This document shows positions 19,239 to 28,852 of a DNA stretch of 64,000 nt, piece by piece. The notes beneath the pieces are model-generated. The model saw only the letters and a program-made list of their open reading frames with translations. It searched no databases and had not been told where the DNA came from. Position 1 is the first letter of the stretch; every line of letters starts with the position of its first letter. This DNA comes from Diplonema japonicum (lineage: Eukaryota; Euglenozoa; Diplonemea; Diplonemida; Diplonemidae). A program made the translations under genes and the position numbers. The stretch covers positions 225,205-289,204 of the forward strand of contig OZ025753.1 of NCBI GenBank assembly GCA_964019335.1. The letters run 5' to 3'.

Positions 19239-21623
19239 ATGCACGAAAAGCTAAGTCACATTGAGGAGGCACCCATATGGTGGCACCTTCACAATGAACA
19301 GCTTGGCGAAGGGGGCTTTGGGGCTGCTAAGAAGGTAGACGTGGGAGGGATAGAGTACATATGGAAGGTCTTCAAAGCAGACCTAGTTGCAGCGAACCCT
19401 GACGCGGCCTTGAACGAGATCAACGCTCTGGAGAACATCAGGGACAACACAAGCACGGTGCACATCGTGAAGTACTATGAGGCGAAGAAAAGAGGCGAGA
19501 ATCTGTGCCTGCGCTTCGAGTTGTGTTCGGGGGGTTCCCTGAGACGCTCCCTCCGCCAGCTTTCGCCGGAGCAAGCTCAGCGGTTTTCGCTTCACCTTTT
19601 CATTGGGGTCGCCGCTCTTCACGGAATAGATCTCATCCACAGGGATTTGAAGCCCGACAACCTCGTTCTCTCTGGTCACGACTTGGACGCAGCTGATCTG
19701 AAGATCATCGACTTCGGGTTTGCCCGTTTGCAGGAAGGAACACGATGCTACACTCTCTGCGGTTCAGAGAGATACCAGGACCCCATGATGAACAGGATGC
19801 CCAGCACCCAGTACCCTCCCAAGGCAGCTGACTTGTACGCAATCGGGATGATGCTCAAGGAGGACCTCTTCAAAATGGAGAACATCGGACCTGTGAGCGA
19901 CAAGCTGCGAAAGGCGGTCGACGTTGCGGTGGGGAATCTGTTGACGGAGGACGTGAAGGAGAGGTGGACGATAGAGGACCTGATGGCCTCTGACTTGACT
20001 AAGATGTGCGAAGAACAAACGGAGCGCATGGAGAGCACCACGACAGAGGTATGCCACCCGGGGACGTTCGTGATGATGGAGAACGCTGCTGCTTTTTCTG
20101 CTGTTTCGGTTTCGTGCCACATCAACGCGCTTGCTGTTGCCGATGGGCACGGGTTGAAGCTGGTGGATCTGAGTGACGGGGTGCCGGTTTTTGCAGTTCG
20201 AGCGTCTTCTGCAGTGCGCTGTGTGGCAGTCTTGTCATCCAAGGAGGTAATCTTCGCCGACAGGGTTGGGGTGTGGTACGCCTGTGCCGATTCGGAGCAG
20301 CGCGCCCGCCCTCTGCAGCTGGTGGAGCGTGTTGAAGGCGTGACGCACATCAGCACAACGGATGGGGGGCGATGGGTCGCGTACACGACCCCCGTGGAGA
20401 CTCGTATCGCAAAGGTGCACAGAGATGGGAAAGGGATCTTCCTGACACACTTCACCTTCGTCAACGGCGTGTCTCCGTGCATCGTGGAGAACTCGGAGAA
20501 AGGCCTCGTAAAGGGGTTCATCGACTCCATCGGTGAGCTCGACGTCAGCACTCACAAGGCCACCGCAAAGCTCGCGCAAGGCAACCAGGCCCTGAAAACC
20601 GCCTTCCAGCGCCAGATCTACGAGGCCCTTGTCAGGCGGAACCTCCGCGAGGTTTCCGTGAAGGGGGACCTGAAGAGGTACAGGCAGTGGCCGCGCGACA
20701 CCGTCGCCAGGGGCATACCTAGCAACGCCACCCTGATTCTGTCCTGCTCCGGGCGGCACGTGGCTATATACGACCCAAAGCAGGAGAAGGTCCGGGTTAT
20801 CAAATACTCAAGGGAGTCGAACAGCCTCGACAGCATCTTAGAAGTACCCCGTGTGAGCAGCATTACTTCGATGTCCTTCTCCTCGGGTGCCAGTGGGCTG
20901 GAGACCTCGTGCGAAGGGTACTTTATGGTGACGTGCAAGAACTGGATGATGAGCTACTACGCGTACGTTTACAGCCTGAAGGAAGGTGCTGGGAAGACCT
21001 ACGTCAAGAGGATCCAGTTGAGTAGTTCGAAGGACGTGGCTTTCTTTGCCCCGCCAGGGGACGGCAGCAACAAGGACGACCAGCCTCCCGTAGTCACGGT
21101 GCTGGAGATGGACAAGAAGGGGATGAACCTGGTGTCCGGCGGGGAGAAGATACCCAATATTCTCCAGGACAAGTTGAACATTGTTCCGGAGCACAGGGAT
21201 TCAGGGCTGTCCGCGGAGAAGTACGGGTGCATGCAATGGGTGAGTGGAGAGCTGGTGTGCAACGGGTCAGCCTCATACCCCGCTGTTCTTGGAAACACTG
21301 GCTATGAACTGCTCGTTGTTCCATGTGACCCTACGAAGCCGCGTATCTGCCTACACCACAAAGACTTTACTTGGAAGTGTTCGGGTCTATCGGCGACGCT
21401 GTACCACGGCCATAATATGAAGATGACGTCCGTCTTCAAGGTGAGTGACACCGATGCGGACCTGGCCTCGCTTCTGGAGTTTGAAGACACTGCAGTGTCG
21501 TCAAAGGACAAGGAGATTGAAGCAGGCCTCTCTGCTGCTCTTCTGAATCCTTCCCTTGCTCACCTCCGGCCAATGTTGGACCTTCTACAGGTAGAGGCGG
21601 GGAGCTACCCTAGCAGAGTGTAA
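19239..21623 (+). CDS. Protein kinase with C-terminal beta-propeller-like region
   Basis: A 794-residue cytosolic Ser/Thr kinase. The kinase domain spans about 15-260: Gly-rich loop LGEGGFG (about 21), catalytic Lys in YIWKVFKA, HRDLKPDNLV (about 132-141) and DFGFA (about 157). GSERYQDPMM stands in the APE region, so the APE motif is degenerate. All catalytic residues are present, so activity is likely. Residues about 290-794 contain repeated short beta-strand patterns (LKLVDLSDGVPVFAV, VGVWYACAD, HVAIYDPKQEKVRVI) consistent with a WD40-type propeller, though no clear WD repeats are visible. The upstream in-frame ATG 19149 would add a Lys-rich leader lying in the spacer. ATG 19239 is preferred because an acceptor-like ACAG lies at 19209-19212. 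Start and kinase call are firm; the propeller is an inference. Confidence 0.8.
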   Translation: MHEKLSHIEEAPIWWHLHNEQLGEGGFGAAKKVDVGGIEYIWKVFKADLVAANPDAALNEINALENIRDNTSTVHIVKYYEAKKRGENLCLRFELCSGGSLRRSLRQLSPEQAQRFSLHLFIGVAALHGIDLIHRDLKPDNLVLSGHDLDAADLKIIDFGFARLQEGTRCYTLCGSERYQDPMMNRMPSTQYPPKAADLYAIGMMLKEDLFKMENIGPVSDKLRKAVDVAVGNLLTEDVKERWTIEDLMASDLTKMCEEQTERMESTTTEVCHPGTFVMMENAAAFSAVSVSCHINALAVADGHGLKLVDLSDGVPVFAVRASSAVRCVAVLSSKEVIFADRVGVWYACADSEQRARPLQLVERVEGVTHISTTDGGRWVAYTTPVETRIAKVHRDGKGIFLTHFTFVNGVSPCIVENSEKGLVKGFIDSIGELDVSTHKATAKLAQGNQALKTAFQRQIYEALVRRNLREVSVKGDLKRYRQWPRDTVARGIPSNATLILSCSGRHVAIYDPKQEKVRVIKYSRESNSLDSILEVPRVSSITSMSFSSGASGLETSCEGYFMVTCKNWMMSYYAYVYSLKEGAGKTYVKRIQLSSSKDVAFFAPPGDGSNKDDQPPVVTVLEMDKKGMNLVSGGEKIPNILQDKLNIVPEHRDSGLSAEKYGCMQWVSGELVCNGSASYPAVLGNTGYELLVVPCDPTKPRICLHHKDFTWKCSGLSATLYHGHNMKMTSVFKVSDTDADLASLLEFEDTAVSSKDKEIEAGLSAALLNPSLAHLRPMLDLLQVEAGSYPSRV

Positions 21624-21665
21624 GGGTGGGGAATGGGTTTACAAACTGTATTTTTTCGGGTTTTG

Positions 21666-21697
<32 letters not shown>

Positions 21698-22463
21698 TTT
21701 CTTAAGGCAAACCATACCCCCGAACTCCGATACATGTGTTTGCAAAAAAAGAAGAAGGAAAGCTATGTCATTGTTTCGCGATAGCTTTGGATCAACTTTG
21801 AAAAGATGCGTGGATGTGCGAAAGAACATTTCGTTTCACCAGTATGCCGGTGTGTATGTGGGGGAGGGGGTGTTTTTATTCTTATTTTGTCAACCCGTTC
21901 GTAGGTGGAGAGCACTTTTTTCTTTTTGTTTTTTTCTAAGGAACGTTTCTTGCCCCTTATTGTCCATTTCAGTATTTCCATTTTCTTTTTTTTTTTTTTG
22001 CGTTGGGAGTGTGGGGGGGCTCAGAGCTGCGATGTGTTTTATAAAGAAAAAAGAAATAAAACTTCGGGGTACTGTGAAATGGTACACGTTCTCCTTTTTT
22101 CCCCCCTTCTTTTTCTTCTTTTTCTTTTCTTAAAATGGGGATTTTTCTTTTTTTCTCTCTCTCTTTCTCACCCCTTTCTTTTTGAATGGGGACCAAGCAT
22201 GCCATGTCTGAGGCTTCTCGGTTTTGCTTCGAATCACCTCACCACCTCTCAACTGGCAGCCAGCAGGAAAAAACAGCACGTTGGCGATGGCCGGAGATAG
22301 TTGGTATGCTTCTGTTAAGAGTGAGGTTTCTTCTTTTTTTCTTTCTTTCTATCCTCTTTTTATTTTCTTTCTTTCCACACCACTCTTTTTCTATTTTACA
22401 AAAAAAAAAAGCACATTTCTTTTTTTTTTTTTCAAAGCGCCAAGAGAAAACTAATTTCTTTAC
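21624..22463. other. Intergenic spacer with long T tracts
   Basis: This contains a T run of about 28 nt near 21668-21696 and several shorter T and A runs. Frames crossing it are Phe/Ser- or Lys-rich artefacts. No gene is seen. Confidence 0.5.
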
Positions 22464-22465
22464 AG
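22464..22465 (+). promoter_or_regulatory. SL trans-splice acceptor, first NYN gene
   Basis: AACTAATTTCTTTACAG ends 11 nt before ATG 22476. The CTAAT just upstream could serve as a branch point. Confidence 0.7.
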
Positions 22466-22475
22466 GATACACAGC

Positions 22476-24611
22476 ATGTCCCTAGCATGTGAGCTTTCGG
22501 GGTTGAAAGGGATGAGAGATGTACTGACACCCGAGCAGTTCGAGGCAGCAAAGGACGCTGTTATCGGGGACTACGTAAAGAAGACGGAAAGAGATGCTGA
22601 GACAAAACGCAGTGTGGAAGATAGAGAGCCCCCCGCATTCACCGTCCGTCTATTCTGGGACATGTCTGGTGACGGCGTACCGAATATCGCAGAGCTCTCA
22701 GATGAAGCGAAACGGCTGCAGGAGATGTTAGTTACCAACTGGGATCCAAGCAAAGTGCACTTCGACGGCCGTTCTTACCACTCTGAGAAGATAGATGTGT
22801 CGGATGAGGCCACAGCTGCACTACGCAATGCAGGCTTGGGACCTATACAAAGGAAGTACACTATGATATCTGATCTCACGAAACTGATGGACAACGCAGA
22901 ACCGGCATCTCAGCTGTTGGTGGTGTCTGTCGTGGGTGGAGGCGAATGGTCAGGCATCATCGCCGATGTTTTGAAAGACCTGCAAGAGTACGGGTACAAA
23001 ACGGCAGTCGTTTCCAGCAACGAAGCCTTTCGCCCTATGGGGGCGTTCATCAACTGGAATGAACTGAAGAAGGAGAGGAAGGCAGCAGCCGATCCCACGG
23101 AGCAGAACCCTCCCAAGATGGATGCCCAGATCATAGCAGCACAACTCCGCAAGAAGGTTAAACTCTTAGAAGAAAAGATTGCAATGCAGCAGCTTCTAGA
23201 GCACCAGCCTTTAGAACAGATTCCGAAGCAGCCAGAGAATATAGATGTAATGCTCTACTGGGACACCCAGTTATGCCCCGTTCCCCGAGGCATGACCTTG
23301 GAACAAGTCATGCTGAATGTTTTAAAAGTACTACACACATTGTCGGAGAGGTGGTTCCCTGAGGAGGTCGAGGCACCTATATACCAGTTTCTGGGAGGCT
23401 TTGTCTCTGGCTGCCTTGATAGTGAGAGGTTCGAACACCAAGGCCTGACCCGTGTGGCGTCCTTGCTCCCTTCCATGGAAGAGCATGGGAAGGTTTGTTC
23501 CGTTAAAAACACGGTTTTCGTAGCAATCGCTGTCGCCCCTCCGCCTGTGTGCAGCAATAGAGGGCTGAAAACGGTGGTCTTGATGGACGTGGATAGTGAT
23601 GTGACGGGCTTCCCGTCGTTCAAATGGAACACGTTTAAAGAGTGTGTGGCACCGGTGTCGCAGCGAATCGTTCACGTCAACGTGTTTTGGGACGCAGTGC
23701 ATTCACCGCCCGGAGCGGCGTTCAGCAGATCGACTTTGTATTTTAACAAGTGGTTCATGGAACAGGCGGCGGAACAATTCCCAGGGGATGGTCTTGTAGC
23801 CTACCGGCTTCACGGTTGCGTGTACACAACGCAAAAGGATTTCCCATGGGACGACTGTACATGTCTCAAGCCGAGTGCAAGCCTTGTTGATGATGCTGCT
23901 GCCTTCTCGTACCCTCTGAACCCCGCCGACCGCGTCAATTCCATCATCTTCATCGTCTCCAGCAATCCTGTCGCTATAAGAGCCAAAAGGTCCTTCGCCC
24001 GAAGCGGATACAGTAGTAATAGAATTATCCATGTTGAATCGGTAACCTGTTCCTTGGTGTTGGATCGTTCCGCACCCATATCGGAGAAAAGAAAAGGTCT
24101 TTTACCGTTGCCGGCGGAGAAAAGATTCCGGCACTTACAAACAACGGCCAGTTCCTCTTTGCCGGCGGAGAAAAGAATGAAGGTGGAGGTAGGAGTGTTG
24201 GGTCACAGCAGTGTCGCTCCCGCGCAGGCACCCACACATAATTGGTGGCACGAAAGACCGCCGCCGCCACCTGGCCGCCTGCCGCCACACGTGGTTGAAA
24301 GTTTGGAAAAAAGGTGGACGAAGGTAGTTAGGGTTTTGAGGTCTCAGGAGTTCTTAACCGCAAAGCAAAGTCACACTGAGCTCCCTGCTGCGCTGCGGCC
24401 TCCTGACATCTACAGCGTGATAACCACGAAGAAATTTAAGAAGTGTGTGACGAGATGGCGCAATGCACTTATGTTCTATAGGGCGCCCAAACAGAAAAAG
24501 GACAAGGCGCTCAAGAAGGAAATGAAAAAAGCAGCTGCAGCTAAATTTGCGAATACCCCGTTTCCTACGTATGAAGATGTGGTCGGCGGCGCCTTCATTC
24601 CGTTTTCCTAG
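22476..24611 (+). CDS. Triple NYN-domain protein A (putative RNase family)
   Basis: A 711-residue protein with three tandem domains of the NYN/LabA-MARF1 (PIN-like) type. They begin at about residue 55 (FTVRLFWDMSGDGVP), 252 (IDVMLYWDTQLCPVPRG) and 396 (VHVNVFWDAVHSPPG). Each starts with a hydrophobic strand and the WD whose Asp is the first metal ligand of NYN nucleases. Domain 2 keeps the WD..(N/L)CPVP form typical of MARF1. Each domain ends with a second strand pair (LLVVSVVGGGEW; TVFVAIAVAPP; IIFIVSSNP), where the usual Asp is missing in several places, so some domains may bind RNA without cutting. Residues 5-32 (LSGLKGMRDVLTPEQFEAAK) resemble a SHOCT-type short helical module. The C-terminus has two LPAEKR repeats and basic clusters suggesting nuclear localisation. 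Its tandem paralogue follows directly. Confidence 0.65.
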   Translation: MSLACELSGLKGMRDVLTPEQFEAAKDAVIGDYVKKTERDAETKRSVEDREPPAFTVRLFWDMSGDGVPNIAELSDEAKRLQEMLVTNWDPSKVHFDGRSYHSEKIDVSDEATAALRNAGLGPIQRKYTMISDLTKLMDNAEPASQLLVVSVVGGGEWSGIIADVLKDLQEYGYKTAVVSSNEAFRPMGAFINWNELKKERKAAADPTEQNPPKMDAQIIAAQLRKKVKLLEEKIAMQQLLEHQPLEQIPKQPENIDVMLYWDTQLCPVPRGMTLEQVMLNVLKVLHTLSERWFPEEVEAPIYQFLGGFVSGCLDSERFEHQGLTRVASLLPSMEEHGKVCSVKNTVFVAIAVAPPPVCSNRGLKTVVLMDVDSDVTGFPSFKWNTFKECVAPVSQRIVHVNVFWDAVHSPPGAAFSRSTLYFNKWFMEQAAEQFPGDGLVAYRLHGCVYTTQKDFPWDDCTCLKPSASLVDDAAAFSYPLNPADRVNSIIFIVSSNPVAIRAKRSFARSGYSSNRIIHVESVTCSLVLDRSAPISEKRKGLLPLPAEKRFRHLQTTASSSLPAEKRMKVEVGVLGHSSVAPAQAPTHNWWHERPPPPPGRLPPHVVESLEKRWTKVVRVLRSQEFLTAKQSHTELPAALRPPDIYSVITTKKFKKCVTRWRNALMFYRAPKQKKDKALKKEMKKAAAAKFANTPFPTYEDVVGGAFIPFS

Positions 24612-24806
24612 CGCCAGCCGAGGTTCCGTACTTTTGCTGAAAGAAGAAGGAAATAGAGGGTTTACCGCTTTTTTTTTAATCCCCCCCGTCACCCCCACGA
24701 TATCAGAGTGAGCTCCTTTCCCCCCCAAGATTGTATTTCATTTAGTTGGGTTTTCTTTTTAAAAAATAGTCTGAATTTGCTTTTTCATCCTAACCATTTT
24801 TATAAC

Positions 24807-24808
24807 AG
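24807..24808 (+). promoter_or_regulatory. SL trans-splice acceptor, second NYN gene
   Basis: TTTTTCATCCTAACCATTTT followed by TATAACAG: a CTAAC branch-like sequence, a pyrimidine stretch and an AG. The ATG at 24873 lies 65 nt downstream. This excludes the longer open frame from 24708. Confidence 0.7.
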
Positions 24809-24872
24809 GAAGGGGGGGGGGAGGGGGGGAAGTGGAAGCTGGAATCGAAAAACGAAGAAATATACGTTGAAG

Positions 24873-26891
24873 ATGTCGGAAGAGGTATCATTGGTGAGCG
24901 AACTGGGCAAGCTCAAGCAACTGTTCGACGACAAAGCGCTGACAAGGGCTCAGTTCAAGGCAGCCACGGATGCAGTCATTGCTAGGTTTAGCAATGCCCC
25001 TGTCAATCCGACTCCGAAGCAGCTACAGGTACGGGTACAGGCACCAGTGGCCATTCCCAAGACCCCACCGTATTTCATTTACCTTTATTGGGACGATAGT
25101 GCTGACTTAGGCCAACAAACGAATTTAGACAATTTGAAGAGGAGCGTGCAGCTCGCAATGCAGCAAAAGTCTGGAATCGACGTCACCAGTGCTGCCATGG
25201 CGGGGTGGTTTTACAGCCGTAAGGGGCGGCAGATATGGCAGGAAACAGAGGGCAGCATGCACGTAGACGGCGACGACAAATCGATGCTCCATGATTTGAT
25301 GGCACTGCCCAAGATGACAAAGACAGTCCTAGTCGTAGTGACCAATAGCTCGGCGGTTTTATCAGCTGATCTGCATGAGCGCAATGGGCTCCAGCACTGT
25401 CTCTTCATCACCGACATGCCGGTTCCGATCCAAAGCAGCATGCATTGCATTGCTTTGCAAGCTGCTCTTATGGGGCACTTGGAGGAGCCAAGTCCACCAG
25501 TACAGAAGGAGGTCGAGCAATCTATCACAACAGAAGCGGAGCCACCTAGAACTAACATCCCCATCTCCTTGCTGTGGGACTGTGCGACGTGTCCTTTGCA
25601 GGTTCCATTTTCTAGATTCGTTGAGCTGTTCAGAAAGCATGTTTCGCAAGTGTTGTCTTGCAGACCTGACGACCTCTGCGTCAGCGGTGGGTACTACTCC
25701 ACGGCGGAGGTGTCGCCTGATCTGTTGGTCGAGATCAACGCGTTCGGTCTGGAAAAGCGGGTAGGTGGCGTGGGCGCCCTTATAACATCTATGCGGGCCA
25801 TTACATCGTTCTCTGCTTTGGGATGTGCCTGCGTCCTGATGACGAACAACGACAGCTTCAAACAGCAGCTCGATTCGCTTCAAAAGGCAAAGGTCAGCAC
25901 GGTAGTGGTCTCGGACGCGTTTCTTGACGGAGGGCGGGACCACAGCCTGCAGTGGGCCGACATGAATGACCGAACGGACTCCGCTGGACACAGATTGCTC
26001 GTGCACTGGGACATGGCAGAGTGCTTATTATCAAAAGCGCACAAGCCGTTCAGCCAGATTCTCATGGAAATCAAGGAACACGTGAAGGCGAAGAAGGTGC
26101 TGGGATGGGACCCTACAAGTGCGTGTTTCAAGGGTACCTACCACAACGCGTCCAGCAACCCGCGCGACTCTGGTGATGTGGAGTTCCACGGGTTGCAGCG
26201 CACGAAGGAGCCGATTAGCACCACGCTGAGAAGGATGGCTGAGATCGCAAAGACAGAGCAACCGCACGCTGCCGTCAAAACCCTGTTGGTGGTGATTGCA
26301 GACGTTGGGCCTTTGAAGAATCAACTGCAGAGCGTCATGAGAGGAGGGTACAGGGTGGCCGTGGTCACTAACAGCATAGTCGAGGTGCCCTCTGTCGTCT
26401 TGTCTATGAAGTGGGACAACTTGCAACGTGTCTCGTTCGAGACTAGCGCCCCTCGTATTATCCCCAATTTCCATGCGAGGGAGAGAGAGGTGAACAACTT
26501 CTCGGGGGAGCTCCCTTTCAGAATCATGAAAGATGAACCTGCTTCGGAAGAAAAGAAGTTTGAAATCCACCTCCCTCCAGCACGACCCGCCGCAGTCCCC
26601 GTGAAGAAGAATAAGGAGGAAGAAGTTGTTGCGGAGCCACCCGTTCCACCACCTCCTGTTGAGTTCATTCTTGCGGACGACTCGGATTCCTCGGAGGATT
26701 ACTTACCGCTGGCGGTGGCCGAGCCGTCGTCTTTTGTGGAGGACGAGGAAGAGCTGTATTGCCCTCAGAGTGCTAATGTGAATACTGCCAGCAGCACCAA
26801 GCGGGCGAACGCAGAAGCTTCGGAGCAACCCGAGGCGAAGCGGCAGAACGTGAACGGCATTAATTATAGTGTTTTGTTGGATGCTGAGTGA
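24873..26891 (+). CDS. Triple NYN-domain protein B (paralogue of A)
   Basis: A 672-residue tandem paralogue of the preceding gene with the same plan. A SHOCT-like N-terminal helix pair (LGKLKQLFDDKALTRAQFKA) is followed by NYN-like domains starting at about 64 (PYFIYLYWDDSADLG), 227 (IPISLLWDCATCPLQVP) and 372 (HRLLVHWDMAECLLS). Conserved second-half strands include TVLVVVTNSSAVLSADL, CVLMTNNDSFKQQLD and LLVVIADVGPLKNQL; in domain 2 the ND.F resembles the D..F of active NYN enzymes. The C-terminal 100 residues are acidic and low complexity (DDSDSSEDY; EDEEELYCP) with a possible bipartite nuclear signal (KRANAEASEQPEAKRQ). The pair probably arose by tandem duplication, but the two proteins are strongly diverged. 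Confidence 0.65.
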   Translation: MSEEVSLVSELGKLKQLFDDKALTRAQFKAATDAVIARFSNAPVNPTPKQLQVRVQAPVAIPKTPPYFIYLYWDDSADLGQQTNLDNLKRSVQLAMQQKSGIDVTSAAMAGWFYSRKGRQIWQETEGSMHVDGDDKSMLHDLMALPKMTKTVLVVVTNSSAVLSADLHERNGLQHCLFITDMPVPIQSSMHCIALQAALMGHLEEPSPPVQKEVEQSITTEAEPPRTNIPISLLWDCATCPLQVPFSRFVELFRKHVSQVLSCRPDDLCVSGGYYSTAEVSPDLLVEINAFGLEKRVGGVGALITSMRAITSFSALGCACVLMTNNDSFKQQLDSLQKAKVSTVVVSDAFLDGGRDHSLQWADMNDRTDSAGHRLLVHWDMAECLLSKAHKPFSQILMEIKEHVKAKKVLGWDPTSACFKGTYHNASSNPRDSGDVEFHGLQRTKEPISTTLRRMAEIAKTEQPHAAVKTLLVVIADVGPLKNQLQSVMRGGYRVAVVTNSIVEVPSVVLSMKWDNLQRVSFETSAPRIIPNFHAREREVNNFSGELPFRIMKDEPASEEKKFEIHLPPARPAAVPVKKNKEEEVVAEPPVPPPPVEFILADDSDSSEDYLPLAVAEPSSFVEDEEELYCPQSANVNTASSTKRANAEASEQPEAKRQNVNGINYSVLLDAE

Positions 26892-27304
26892 AAACGATTT
26901 GTCGTTCATAACGGTGACAAGAAGAAAAAGAAAAGAAAAGAAAAGAAAATGCTTTTCACCAACACTTGCCTCCTTTATTTCCTATAATTTTTAAAGTTGT
27001 AAAACGAAGGAATTATGAACGAGCGGACTCAAAGAGGGGGGGGGGGGGGGGGGGCGAGACGCATGCACAGAAGAACAGAAAGAAGAAGAAAAATAAGACC
27101 TAATACCTTTTTTTATTACGTAGTACCATTTGATTTAACTGATTTTTATTCGAATTTCTTCTTTTTTTCTTTTTGTAGGTGATGTGTTTTGCTGTAGATA
27201 CGGATGAAAAAGAGAAAAAGAGAACCTCCCCACCCCTTCTTTTTTTTGGTTGTTGGCCCGATTCTGTATCCATTCTCATCATAAATCTTTTTTGTTGTTT
27301 TCTC
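26892..27304. other. Intergenic spacer with poly(G) tract
   Basis: This contains an (AAAAG)n run near 26926-26949 and an almost unbroken run of about 19 G near 27036-27054, then T-rich sequence leading to the next acceptor. No gene is seen. Confidence 0.5.
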
Positions 27305-27306
27305 AG
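27305..27306 (+). promoter_or_regulatory. Probable SL trans-splice acceptor, UBL-ankyrin gene 1
   Basis: TTTTTTGTTGTTTTCTCAG, 61 nt upstream of ATG 27367. Confidence 0.55.
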
Positions 27307-27366
27307 TTTTTTTTCCACATAACCCTCCCCGCAAAAAAACAAAACAACAAAAGGAGGGGGGAAAAG

Positions 27367-28207
27367 ATGAATGAAGACCGGACAGAGTCCGTGAGCCTCC
27401 TTGTAACCCTGCCATCCTCAGGATCCCTTCTGTTGGAAACGGACAGGAAAGACACGATAAATAAGTTGAAAGCGAAGATTGCGTCCTCCGCCAACCTGAA
27501 CGCGGCGAACTTTACTCTTTCGTTTCAGGGCGAGGAGCTGGGAGAAGGCGATGCGCTCGTTGGGGAACGCGGGTTTGAGAACAAAAGTTTAATACAGGTT
27601 GTGATGGACAACAAGCGGGATGACGCATTGACACTGCTCTCCAAGATGGGGTGGGGGGACAAAACACCCCAAGACATATACTTAGAGATCTTTGTCACAG
27701 GTGACGACAATAAGTACGCAACCATCCTGAACGCCATGCTGGATGCTAATAAGTGCCAAGATGACGATGCGCTCCGAAGGGTGCTAGTGGAGGCTACCTG
27801 GCGAGGGTACACCTCCTGCCTGCGCATAATTTTAACACGCACCCAGATCGATGTTAACTCAGAGACGCAGCAGGGAAGCTTTCCTTTAATACGTGCAGCT
27901 GCCAAGGGGGATGCTCGCATTGTGTCCCTGTACCTTGACCACAAGGCTGATATAAATGTGCGGGATGCATCGGGTGCGACAGCTCTGCTTCGTGCCTCCA
28001 TGCATGGCTGCGACGATGTCGTTTCGTTGCTGCTTGACTACGGGGCCGACCCGGGTATTCGAGACAATCTGCGTATGATAAAAAAGGGGGAAAGGGGTTT
28101 GGGGGAAAAAACACGATTTCTTTTTTTCACTCGCAGGCCGTCTTCCTGCTGATTGGGCAAACATAAACAAGCACGATGCCGTAGCTCGTTTGCTGGCACC
28201 TTCTTGA
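27367..28207 (+). CDS. Ubiquitin-like/ankyrin protein 1, two exons (27367-28072, 28137-28207)
   Basis: Residues about 6-82 form a ubiquitin-like domain (VSLLVTLPSSGSLLLET; INKLKAKIASSANL; FTLSFQGEELGEG; LIQVVMDN) without terminal Gly-Gly. After a helical linker, ankyrin repeats follow from about residue 125 (RVLVEATWRGYTSCLRIILT; FPLIRAAAKGDARIVSLYLD; TALLRASMHGCDDVVSLLLD). Read straight through, the ORF ends in a Lys/Phe-rich tail. Removing a 64-nt GT-AG intron restores an ankyrin ending: RRLPADWANINKHDAVARLL, then APS and a TGA at 28207. The spliced protein is about 258 residues. It probably acts as a protein-interaction adaptor in the cytosol; partner unknown. ATG 27367 is preferred to the upstream frame start at 27250 because the acceptor lies between them. 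Confidence 0.75.
28073..28136 (+). other. Conventional cis-spliced intron (64 nt)
   Basis: It begins GTATGA and ends TTTCTTTTTTTCACTCGCAG. The flanking coding sequence joins in frame (CTG C|GC CGT CTT) and completes the last ankyrin repeat. The GT-AG ends, the 3' pyrimidine tract and the clean restoration of homology support a spliceosomal intron. Confidence 0.75.
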
Positions 28208-28476
28208 AAAGACATACCGGTCGAAAAACAGCAAATGGGAGTGCATACGTTGGTACCGTTGGTTGTCTAACCCGGGCTTTCGGTGGGGTGGAAACTTTTT
28301 GACGTTTCCTTTTTTTTTTTCTCAGAGACCTTCTGAAATGACTAACCCATTGGCTGGTTGTTCTTTTCACCAACACGTCCTTGGATCCCTTTTTTTTTTT
28401 TTTTTGTGTTCTGTAAAGCAATTAATCCCGGAAGGAAGATCTACCGGAATCCTCCGTGGGGCTTCCGACGTACCCA
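28208..28476. other. 3' spacer of UBL-ankyrin gene 1
   Basis: T-rich sequence with no gene seen. Part of the larger gene-free stretch 28208-29989, whose repeats are listed separately. Confidence 0.4.
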
Positions 28477-28521
28477 AGAGCAGGGCATCATAGAGCAGGG
28501 CATCATAGAGCAGGGCATCAT
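28477..28521 (+). repeat. 15-bp tandem repeat, three copies
   Basis: AGAGCAGGGCATCAT is repeated three times head to tail, the copies identical. A G-rich stretch follows. Not in a gene. Confidence 0.9.
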
Positions 28522-28696
28522 AGGGTAGGCACGCACTGTGGTCGTTGCTTACACTTTATCGCCCAATCACGTTGCCTCTCTTGCCAGTGGACAAAAAAGG
28601 CAAGAATAGTGAGAGGCAAGGGCTGCCTTCCAGCGAGAGGCAAAGGCTAAGTTGTGAAGGTCCGAGGCCATCGGAGACAAGCGTGCCATCCTCGGT

Positions 28697-28852
28697 CATC
28701 ACCGGTAGCACCCGAGTGGAAGAACGTATTGCAGATGCTCAAGGTGACGAACAGGCAGCAAACTGCACGAGCGAAGTCTTGGTTACCCGAGGCGTCCCGG
28801 CTAGGGTTCAGTTGCACACCGCACGCGGAAGAAACTACAGCTCGGCCGCGGT
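28697..28852 (+). repeat. Dispersed repeat family B, copy 4
   Basis: Matches 61250-61420: GGTAGCACCCGAGTGGAAGA, GTATTGCAGATGCTCA, GTTACCCGAGGCGTCCCGGC, GTTGCACACCGCACGC. Point differences and one indel separate the copies. Confidence 0.8.
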
